A stretch of DNA of 56,447 nt, taken from the NCBI GenBank assembly GCA_947074345.1, contig CAMTPH010000005.1, positions 1 to 56,447 of the forward strand. Reading direction: 5' to 3'. Made by a program: the position numbers and the translations under genes. The stretch's first letter is position 1. Every line of letters starts with the position of its first letter. Shown one piece after another: positions 48,148-56,447 of this stretch. Below the pieces are notes generated by a model, which worked only from the letters and a program-made list of their open reading frames with translations, was not told the DNA's origin and did not search any database. The stretch comes from an uncultured Bacteroides sp. (GTDB lineage Bacteria; Bacteroidota; Bacteroidia; Bacteroidales; Bacteroidaceae).

Positions 48148-48831
48148 TTATTTGCTCAACAAGTTAGCTTGCTCGATATATTTATCGATGCTCATAGCTT
48201 GGTAAGATTGGAAGAATTTATTTTTAATTTGGTTGTAAGCTTTGATTGCATCAGCATATTTACCTTGGCTAACGAAGATCTCGCCTGCTTGTTGCAAGAA
48301 GATAGGGCTGATAGTATTGCTATTAGCTTTTTCGGCAGCTTTCAATAGGTTTGCAGTAGCTTTGTCTAATTGACCAAGTTGCGCATAGCAGTTACCTGCT
48401 GCACCCATTACTGCAGCGCTTACCATTTGGTCTTTGCCACTGAAATCGTTTAAGTAAGTAAGAGCTTTTTCGTATTGACCTAGTTTAGCGTAAGAAAGTC
48501 CTGTATATGCTTTAGCTAAATTGGCAGCTTTAGTACCGCTGTATTGATCTGCTACTTGTAGTAAACCGATAAAACCAATGCTGTCGCCGTTGATAGCTTG
48601 TTCGAACGATTCTTGAGCAAACAAATCTTGTCCTCTGAAAAGAGCAGCTTGTGCTTTTTGTTCACGTGGATCAGCATAAAGGTGTTTGTGCATAATGATA
48701 CCACCAATGATAACAACAATAGCTACAATACCGATAATAATACTTTTTTTGTTTTTGATAAGGAACGCTTCTGAATGACTTACAGCCTCTTCAACATTTG
48801 CATGTCCGTTGTTGTGTTTTTGTTCTGCCAT
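48148..48831 (-). CDS. Membrane-anchored tetratricopeptide repeat protein (YfgM-like)
   Basis: N-terminal cytoplasmic segment, one TM, TPR helices (AYTGLSYAKLGQYEKALTYL). Confidence 0.8.
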   Translation of the reverse strand: MAEQKHNNGHANVEEAVSHSEAFLIKNKKSIIIGIVAIVVIIGGIIMHKHLYADPREQKAQAALFRGQDLFAQESFEQAINGDSIGFIGLLQVADQYSGTKAANLAKAYTGLSYAKLGQYEKALTYLNDFSGKDQMVSAAVMGAAGNCYAQLGQLDKATANLLKAAEKANSNTISPIFLQQAGEIFVSQGKYADAIKAYNQIKNKFFQSYQAMSIDKYIEQANLLSK

Positions 48832-48964
48832 TTTTTATATAATTTTTTTGTTATAATTCGTAATTAGATGTTTTGAATGGCAAAAATAATTCTTTTATGA
48901 TGATTCATGAAATTTCAAACTATGTTTTTTTCTTATTTCTAGCCTCTAAACACCGAAATCTTTC

Positions 48965-48973
48965 TAATTTTGC
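48965..48973 (+). promoter_or_regulatory. -7 promoter box TAATTTTGC for recF
   Basis: TAnnTTTGC consensus 20 nt upstream of ATG 48994. Confidence 0.6.
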
Positions 48974-48993
48974 ATATAAATAAAGGTGTACAC

Positions 48994-50109
48994 ATGAAAT
49001 TGAATCATATATCCATATTGAATTATAAGAATATCAGTCAAGCTGATTTGCATTTCTCCGAAAAATTAAACTGTTTTTTCGGACTGAATGGAATGGGCAA
49101 AACGAATTTGCTTGATGCTATTTACTTTTTGTCGTTCTGTAAAAGTTCTCTCAATCCTATTGATTCACAGAACATGATGCATGATCAAGACTTTTTCATG
49201 ATTCAAGGATTTTATGAACAACTCGATGGTACTGCCGAAGAGATTTATTGCGGCATGAAGCGCCGAAGCAAGAAACAATTCAAGCGTAATAAAAAGGAAT
49301 ATTCTCGTCTATCAGATCATATCGGTTTTATTCCATTGGTTATGGTATCACCTGCCGACTCTGATTTAATCTCTGGTGGAAGCGAAGAACGTCGTAAATT
49401 TATGGATGTTGTGATATCGCAATATGATAAAGAGTATCTCAATACTTTGATAAAGTACAATAAAGCTCTGGCTCAAAGAAATACGTTGTTAAAAAACACA
49501 GAGGTAGTCGACGAAGAACTGTTTTCTATTTGGGAAGATATGTTGGCTCAAACTGGTGCGATTATTTACGAGAAACGGGCTAATTTTATTAATGAATTTG
49601 TTCCAATATTTCAATCTATCTATTCGTATATATCTCAAAATCAAGAAGAGGTCGAATTGATTTATAATTCGCATGCTGCCGAAGGTAACTTAATGGAAAC
49701 GATTCAGGCTAGTCGCCAACGCGACCTAATCATGGGCTATTCGTTGAAGGGAATACATAAGGATGAATTGAGTATGCATTTAGGTGGTTTTCCTATCAAG
49801 CGCGAAGGGTCACAAGGACAAAATAAGACATATTTGATTGCTCTTAAATTGGCTCAATTTGATTTTCTGAAACGTACAGGTTCTTCAGTGCCATTGTTGT
49901 TACTCGATGATATATTTGATAAATTGGATGCATCGCGCGTAGAGCAAATTGTAAAGCTTGTTGCTGGTGAGAATTTCGGACAGATTTTTATTACTGATAC
50001 TAATCGCGAACATCTTGATCAGATATTATATAAGGTGGGAAGCGACTACAAGATGTTTGAAGTTGTGCAAGGTGTTATTACTGATATGAATAATGATAAA
50101 GAGTCATGA
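48994..50109 (+). CDS. recF: DNA replication/repair protein RecF
   Basis: MKLNHISILNYKNISQADLHFS, GLNGMGKTNLLDAIYFL, LLLLDDIFDKLD; start from Met9 of ORF. Confidence 0.95.
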   Translation: MKLNHISILNYKNISQADLHFSEKLNCFFGLNGMGKTNLLDAIYFLSFCKSSLNPIDSQNMMHDQDFFMIQGFYEQLDGTAEEIYCGMKRRSKKQFKRNKKEYSRLSDHIGFIPLVMVSPADSDLISGGSEERRKFMDVVISQYDKEYLNTLIKYNKALAQRNTLLKNTEVVDEELFSIWEDMLAQTGAIIYEKRANFINEFVPIFQSIYSYISQNQEEVELIYNSHAAEGNLMETIQASRQRDLIMGYSLKGIHKDELSMHLGGFPIKREGSQGQNKTYLIALKLAQFDFLKRTGSSVPLLLLDDIFDKLDASRVEQIVKLVAGENFGQIFITDTNREHLDQILYKVGSDYKMFEVVQGVITDMNNDKES

Positions 50110-50396
50110 AAAGAAAAAATGCTGAACCTATCGGAAAAATACTCCAACGTTTCTTACGACAAGAGAGTTTGGAGTCGCCTTTGAACGAACAACGTTTAAT
50201 TAGTGCTTGGCCCGAAGTGTTGGGACCGGCAATGGCTGCTTATACAAGCGAATTATATATTAAAAACCAAATACTTTATGTTCATTTGACTTCGGCCGCA
50301 TTGCGTCAAGAGTTGATGATGGGTAGAGATTTGTTGGTGCGATCTTTAAATAAGAAGGTTGGCGCTACTGTAATTACTAATATCATCTTTAGATAA
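50106..50396 (+). CDS. DUF721 (DciA-like) protein
   Basis: LISAWPEVLGPAMAAYTSELYIKNQILYVHLTSAALRQEL; 4-nt overlap with recF. Confidence 0.88.
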   Translation: MKRKNAEPIGKILQRFLRQESLESPLNEQRLISAWPEVLGPAMAAYTSELYIKNQILYVHLTSAALRQELMMGRDLLVRSLNKKVGATVITNIIFR

Positions 50397-50416
50397 AGAA
50401 GTTGTGATTTGTTCTT

Positions 50417-50953
50417 CTAGGAATAAATCACTTGATTCATTTTAATATCAAACGGCTCTACCGGAATATCGTCTATTATTTGTAATGGGTAACAAATTCC
50501 TATTTTATATGCATCGATTTTTGGTAGTAGTCTATCATAATAACCTTTCCCTCTTCCTAATCGATTGCCTTTCAAATCGAACCCTACACCTGGTATAATG
50601 GCTAAGTCTATTGCTGAATAGTTATCAAAAACTTCTCCTATCGGTTCTTTTATATTATATCTTCCAACAGCTAAGTCTTGCTTGCCGGTATAATATCTGA
50701 GTTCTAAGTCATCGCCAACAACAACCGGTAGAATAATTGTTTTGGTATCTTTCCATTTCTCGATGAATTGATGGGTAAAGACTTCGTCGGGCAACGAATA
50801 ATAGAGTAGTATTATACTTGCCTCTTTAAAAACAGCAAGTGTTTCTAAAGAGGCAAGTATATTATGAGATAGTTCTTTAAGCGTAGATTCGCTCTGTTGA
50901 ACTTTGAGATTTGCAATCTGCTTTCGCAATAGTTTTTTCCTTTGCATCATCAT
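50417..50953 (-). CDS. 5-formyltetrahydrofolate cyclo-ligase
   Basis: GVGFDLKGNRLGRGKGYYDRLL motif; overlaps upstream protease gene. Confidence 0.93.
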   Translation of the reverse strand: MMMQRKKLLRKQIANLKVQQSESTLKELSHNILASLETLAVFKEASIILLYYSLPDEVFTHQFIEKWKDTKTIILPVVVGDDLELRYYTGKQDLAVGRYNIKEPIGEVFDNYSAIDLAIIPGVGFDLKGNRLGRGKGYYDRLLPKIDAYKIGICYPLQIIDDIPVEPFDIKMNQVIYS

Positions 50954-52610
50954 TGTTATCTGTCGCAGGGTTTTCTATTATTTCGGGAGCCTTAGGAAAA
51001 GCTTCTCCTTTTTTTAATACATCAATTGCTTGTTGTACTGTTTTGTCTGAATCGTTGATGTATTTAATATAAGCTTCTCTACCAAGCATATTGTATATGA
51101 TATTGCCGTATAGATTTCTTTCGAGAAGCTTTTGCGATTTCTGAATCAATATATTACGTCTTTTAACTCCTTTGCTATCTGCATAGCGGATGAACTGTTC
51201 TAGCACACCTGTTTGACGAAGATATTTTAATAATGACTCTTCAGTATCGTATTTATTAAGTTTTTCACGATTCTTGTCTGTATATTGAAATGCAAACTGA
51301 ACAGTTAACCCTTTAGTGAAGACTTCTGTCGAATATGATGTTAGACCAGTTGTATCTTGCGGTACAAATATGTCGGGCATTATACCACCACCTCCATAAA
51401 CAGGTCTACCATTACCTGTTGAGTATCTTTGCGATTCATCCATTTTGATACTGTCTTTGTAGAAGAATTCGCCATGCGCATAACGGTTGTAAAGATCCAT
51501 TTCATAGTTTTGATCTTTACCATTCTCGTAAGGGCGCTGAATGCATCGTCCTGATGGAGTGTAATATCTAGCTATGGTCAAACGAATGGCCGAACCATCA
51601 TTGAAGTTGATAGGTTGTTGAACCAATCCTTTACCAAAAGAACGGCGACCAACTATTGTACCACGGTCATTATCTTGAATTGCTCCTGCAAAAATCTCAC
51701 TTGCCGAGGCAGAACCTTCGTCAATCAATACCACAATCGGTAAATCTTGACAACTACCGGTGCCATTAGCAAAGTATTCGTCTAGGCGTTTGTACTTTCT
51801 ACCTTGGGCGTAAACTATCAACTTGCCTTGTGGTAAAAACTCATTTACCATCCAAGTGGCTGCTTCCATGTATCCACCAGTGTTGCCTCTCAAGTCGATG
51901 ATTAATCCTTTACTTCCTTTATGTTTTAATTGAGCTAAAGCATTCAATAATTCGATATGTGTGCTACGGCCAAACTTGGTGATTTGAATATATCCATATT
52001 CATCATCAATCATGTATGCTGCATCGATTGTATTTTGTGGAATATCGCCCCTTATAATGTCAAAAGTAAGGATGTCTTTTTCGGATGGTCTTTTAACACC
52101 AATCTTTACTTGACTTCCTTTAGGACCTTTCAGGGTTTTCATCGCTTTTTCGTTTGTAACCTCTTTGCCAACAAACAATGAGTCATCGACGCTCACAATT
52201 CTATCTCCTGCCATCATTCCAACTTTTTCAGATGGTCCACCTTGGATTACAGAATTTACATGTATGGTATCATTTTGTATCGTAAATTGAATACCAATAC
52301 CACTGAAACTACTTTCTAGTTCAGAAACAACATCTTCTAAATCTTTGGCTGGGATGTAAGTAGAGTGGGGGTCTAACTCTCCTAGTATTTGAGGCATTGC
52401 TTTCTCAACCAAATCAACCATATTGACAGTATCGACATATTGATCGTCAATTACTCTTAATAAAGCGTTTAGTTTATTGGATGATCCATTTATGATGCCG
52501 AGTCTATTACTGGAGTAATGTTTCGTGTAAAAAGTTCCAATAACAATACCTATCACAACACTTAATGCTATAATTAAAGGTATAAAGCGTGAAGAGCCTT
52601 TTTTACTCAT
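50877..52610 (-). CDS. S41 family C-terminal processing peptidase with PDZ domain
   Basis: GIGIQFTIQND...PDZ, LRGNTGGYMEAATWMVNEFL, DEGSASASEIFAGAIQDN. Confidence 0.94.
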   Translation of the reverse strand: MSKKGSSRFIPLIIALSVVIGIVIGTFYTKHYSSNRLGIINGSSNKLNALLRVIDDQYVDTVNMVDLVEKAMPQILGELDPHSTYIPAKDLEDVVSELESSFSGIGIQFTIQNDTIHVNSVIQGGPSEKVGMMAGDRIVSVDDSLFVGKEVTNEKAMKTLKGPKGSQVKIGVKRPSEKDILTFDIIRGDIPQNTIDAAYMIDDEYGYIQITKFGRSTHIELLNALAQLKHKGSKGLIIDLRGNTGGYMEAATWMVNEFLPQGKLIVYAQGRKYKRLDEYFANGTGSCQDLPIVVLIDEGSASASEIFAGAIQDNDRGTIVGRRSFGKGLVQQPINFNDGSAIRLTIARYYTPSGRCIQRPYENGKDQNYEMDLYNRYAHGEFFYKDSIKMDESQRYSTGNGRPVYGGGGIMPDIFVPQDTTGLTSYSTEVFTKGLTVQFAFQYTDKNREKLNKYDTEESLLKYLRQTGVLEQFIRYADSKGVKRRNILIQKSQKLLERNLYGNIIYNMLGREAYIKYINDSDKTVQQAIDVLKKGEAFPKAPEIIENPATDNNDDAKEKTIAKADCKSQSSTERIYA

Positions 52611-52644
52611 ATTATTATTATTAGGTTCTTAAATCTATTGTTTA

Positions 52645-53073
52645 CTATTCAGTCTCTTGTGGATCGATATAAACCACCTCGATACCGGCTCTTTTCAATA
52701 ATTCTATTCCGTCTTCTAAACGATAATGTTCTGAATAAACTACTCGCTTAATGCCCGCTTGAATAATTAATTTGGCGCACTCAATGCAAGGAGATGCTGT
52801 GACATACATAGTTGCTTTGTAGCTGCTATTATTGGAACAAGCAATTTTTGTTATAGCGTTTGCTTCTGCATGAAGCACATATGGTTTCGTTAAGTTATTC
52901 TCGTCTTCGCAGATATTTTCAAAACCAGATGGCGTACCATTGTAACCATCTGATATTATCATCTTATCTTTAACAATAAGGGCTCCGACTTTGCGTCTAA
53001 CACAGTATGAATTCTCAGCCCATACAAGTGCCATACGAATATAACGTCTGTCTAATTCTAATTGTTTATCCAT
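52645..53073 (-). CDS. dCMP deaminase family protein
   Basis: HAEANAI and SPCIECAK zinc motifs. Confidence 0.93.
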   Translation of the reverse strand: MDKQLELDRRYIRMALVWAENSYCVRRKVGALIVKDKMIISDGYNGTPSGFENICEDENNLTKPYVLHAEANAITKIACSNNSSYKATMYVTASPCIECAKLIIQAGIKRVVYSEHYRLEDGIELLKRAGIEVVYIDPQETE

Positions 53074-53089
53074 ACTAACTTAGTCTATT

Positions 53090-53590
53090 TTACGGATTAT
53101 TGGGAGCGAAAACTAAACAAAGTGTTTCGGCGTTATATTCAAAATATAAGAATAAGTTACTCGTATCGCCGGAATATGAAGTTGCTGTTTTTAGACCTTC
53201 AATAATATATTTTCCTAAGGTATCTTTAGAGTCTATTACAGAACTTTTTTGAACATTTGCCGAGAAGACATTGCTCTTCCCGTTAGCCATCCATGTTCCA
53301 GAAGATGTTACTGACCCTGAACCAATGAAACTTCCATAAATAGCACCATCTTCTTCGTTGCCGGTAAACTCGATAGTGAATTTGCGACTACCATTTATAG
53401 GATCGTAAGATTCATAAACCTTATCGTCAACACCTGGAAAACGAAACCAACCATGTTCATTCTTTTTGGTAATGTAGGTAAGTCTCCATGTTCTACCGGT
53501 AAATATCTTTTGAACATCATCTGTATCATTACAACTTCCTAATATGAAAGGAATGATGAGTAGTATCAACCAAGTGAATTTTTGTTTCAT
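53090..53590 (-). CDS. Putative lipoprotein, unknown function
   Basis: MKQKFTWLILLIIPFILGSCND lipobox; ORF track start at 53614 appears upstream of the real start. Confidence 0.7.
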   Translation of the reverse strand: MKQKFTWLILLIIPFILGSCNDTDDVQKIFTGRTWRLTYITKKNEHGWFRFPGVDDKVYESYDPINGSRKFTIEFTGNEEDGAIYGSFIGSGSVTSSGTWMANGKSNVFSANVQKSSVIDSKDTLGKYIIEGLKTATSYSGDTSNLFLYFEYNAETLCLVFAPNNP

Positions 53591-53610
53591 AATCAGTAAT
53601 CTTTCTTTAA

Positions 53611-55719
53611 TCATTTATTAACTTCAATGCCGTTTCTTTTAAGTAAGGCATCTATGGTTGGCTCTTGACCTCTGAATCGTTTATATATAACCATTGGGTG
53701 TTCTGTTCCACCAGTAGAAAGTATGTTATCTCTAAATGATTTAGCAACCTCTTGGTCGAATAGTCCTTTTTCTTTAAATAGTGAGAATGCATCTGCATCT
53801 AATACTTCGGCCCACTTATAGCTATAGTAACCTGCAGAATAACCTCCCGCAAAGATGTGTGAGAATTGTGTACTCATACATGTATTGTCAACTACAGGTA
53901 ATATTTGAGCTTTGCTCCATGCTTCTCTTTCGAACTCTTTTACATCACCATCAAATGGAGTATTGCGAGTAAACCATCCCATATCTAATAATCCGAAACT
54001 AACTTGACGTATACATGCATAGGCTGCATTGAAGTTTGCTGCATCTTTAATGCGATCAATCAAATCAGAAGGAATGTTTTCGTTAGTTTGATAGTGTTTA
54101 GCAAATGTGTTTAAGAACTCCTCTTCTGTTGCATAGTTCTCAAGAATTTGAGAAGGTAGCTCTACGAAATCTCTATAAACACTTGTTCCACTTAAGCTGT
54201 TGTAACTTGAATTAGCAAAAATGCCATGCAAAGCATGTCCAAACTCATGCAAGAAAGTTTCAAATTCGTCGAATGTTAATAACGATGGTTTGCTTTCTGT
54301 AGGTTTGGTAAAGTTCATTACGATCATAACATGTGGGCGACTGTTTTCACCTGTTTGCTGATCAATCCATTGTCCTTTAGATTCTGTCATCCATGCTCCT
54401 GATCGTTTGCCGGCACGTGGATGAAAATCAGTGTAAAGTACAGATAAGAACTTACCATCTTTATCGAAAACATCGTAAGCATCAACGTCTTTGTGGTAAA
54501 CAGGAATATCGTTGTTTTTCTTGAATGTAATACCGTAAAGTTTAGTTGCCAATCCAAATACGCCTTCTTTCACACTTTCAAGTTCGAAGTAAGGGCGCAA
54601 CATCTCTTCGTTGATATTGAACTTTTGATCTTTTAATTGATCTGCATAAAAACTCCAATCCCACGGCATCACAGTAAAATCGCTACCTTGATCTTTGCGA
54701 GCTAGTTCTTGCAATTCATTTAATTCGTTTTGTGCTATAGGCATATATGCATCTATCAATTGATTTAATAAACCATATACAGCATCGCTGTTTTCTGCCA
54801 TACGCTCTGTTAATACATATTGTGCGAAATTGTCATAACCTAATAGTTGTGCAATCTCCATACGTAGATTAACTATATCTTTTACAATATCAATGTTGTT
54901 GTATTCATTATTGTTAGAACCTTTGGTGTTGTAAGCCATGTATAACTCACGACGCAACTCACGATTCTTTGAGTATTTCATAAAAGGGATATAGCTTGGA
55001 GCGTGCAAAGTGAATGCCCATCCTTCTAATCCTTTTTCTTTTGCAGTCTCTAAAGCTGCTGCTACTACATCTTCGGGTAGGCCAATTAATTCCTCAGGTG
55101 ATGTAATTGATAAAACATACTCGTTTGTCTCTTTTAGATTGTTTTGGCTATACTTTAAACTTAATAAGTTTAATTTCTCAGATAGTTGACGGTATGTTTG
55201 TTGGTCTTCTTTAGATAAATTTGCCCCAGAACGTGCAAAGTTTTTAAATGTCTTCTCTAGCAATCTGTTTTGCTCAATATTTAAGTTTAGCTCTGCTCTT
55301 TGATTGTATACAGATTTAACTCGATCAAATAGAACTTCGTTTAATTGAATATTGTTGCTATGTGCATTCAATGCGGGTGCCATTTTTTGAGCCAATGCTA
55401 ATAGGTCATCATTTGTTTCGGCACCTTGCAGGCAACTAAATGCTCTCATAACACGAGAAAGAAGATCACCTGATACTTCAAGCGCTAAAATTGTATTGTC
55501 AAAATTGGGTGCATCAGTATTATTGATGATTTGATCAATTTCGACATTTTGCTCCTTCATGCCTTCTAAAATGGCTGGTTCAAAATGTTCTACTTTTATT
55601 TTGTCAAATGGAACTGTTTCGTGCGGAGTGTTGTACTTTTCGAAAAAAGGGTTTTGAGCATTCATCATACTTATTACAAAAGTTGCGATTAAAGTAGCTG
55701 TTATTTTTCTAATATTCAT
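53611..55719 (-). CDS. M3 family metallopeptidase (peptidyl-dipeptidase Dcp-like), secreted
   Basis: HEFGHALHGIF zinc motif; signal peptide from internal Met. Confidence 0.94.
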   Translation of the reverse strand: MNIRKITATLIATFVISMMNAQNPFFEKYNTPHETVPFDKIKVEHFEPAILEGMKEQNVEIDQIINNTDAPNFDNTILALEVSGDLLSRVMRAFSCLQGAETNDDLLALAQKMAPALNAHSNNIQLNEVLFDRVKSVYNQRAELNLNIEQNRLLEKTFKNFARSGANLSKEDQQTYRQLSEKLNLLSLKYSQNNLKETNEYVLSITSPEELIGLPEDVVAAALETAKEKGLEGWAFTLHAPSYIPFMKYSKNRELRRELYMAYNTKGSNNNEYNNIDIVKDIVNLRMEIAQLLGYDNFAQYVLTERMAENSDAVYGLLNQLIDAYMPIAQNELNELQELARKDQGSDFTVMPWDWSFYADQLKDQKFNINEEMLRPYFELESVKEGVFGLATKLYGITFKKNNDIPVYHKDVDAYDVFDKDGKFLSVLYTDFHPRAGKRSGAWMTESKGQWIDQQTGENSRPHVMIVMNFTKPTESKPSLLTFDEFETFLHEFGHALHGIFANSSYNSLSGTSVYRDFVELPSQILENYATEEEFLNTFAKHYQTNENIPSDLIDRIKDAANFNAAYACIRQVSFGLLDMGWFTRNTPFDGDVKEFEREAWSKAQILPVVDNTCMSTQFSHIFAGGYSAGYYSYKWAEVLDADAFSLFKEKGLFDQEVAKSFRDNILSTGGTEHPMVIYKRFRGQEPTIDALLKRNGIEVNK

Positions 55720-55869
55720 GGGGGATATTAAATGTGTATTAATTATATGTATATACAAACGTACAAAAAATGTACTAAATGACCTTGTTAATCGGTTGCT
55801 TTTTAAAAAGTATTAGAATTTAACTTAGTTATTATTGGCAACGGATACAAAAAAAGTCGCTTTGAGTTA

Positions 55870-55900
55870 ACAAAGCGACTTTCTATAATATTATTGGAGT
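55870..55900 (-). terminator. Terminator after gapA
   Basis: AAAGTCGCTTTG-agttaa-CAAAGCGACTTT (core approx. 55852-55883). Confidence 0.6.
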
Positions 55901-55902
55901 GA

Positions 55903-56447
<545 letters not shown>

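Overview
A 56.4 kb window of low-GC Bacteroidales-type chromosome. Supporting signs are SusC/SusD, a hybrid two-component system, a MurF-Alr fusion, dxs-trkA-trkH, and TAnnTTTGC -7 promoter boxes. Most genes are conventional: MFS transporter 3' end, Dna2-like nuclease-helicase, tatA/tatC, murF-alr, GSCFA protein, CDGSH protein, MATE pump, susCD, fur-like regulator with ahpF/ahpC, dxs-trkA-trkH, pectin esterases with an HTCS, ltaE-like, a sugar-kinase-like phosphotransferase, tRNA-Tyr/tRNA-Gly, ribH, recF-DUF721, S41 protease, dCMP deaminase, M3 peptidase and gapA 3' part. The most distinctive block is a compact 10-gene [NiFe]-hydrogenase cassette at 16252-26355 (hypCDE-hyaABCD divergent from hypFAB). 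Its small subunit carries both extra cysteines (CTCC and CASSGC) diagnostic of the [4Fe-3S] proximal cluster of O2-tolerant enzymes, yet no hyaE/hyaF-type chaperones are present. A perfect 14-bp-arm inverted repeat sits between its two divergent operons, and clusters of short palindromes flank the cassette on both sides. Other unexplained signals are a promoter-to-terminator structured RNA candidate at 4168-4333, a 56-bp perfect palindrome at 4378-4433, a Fur/PerR-like operator at ahpC with a half-site at fur, and -7 boxes lying 3-7 nt from start codons that suggest leaderless transcripts. No CRISPR array, phage or transposase genes were seen.
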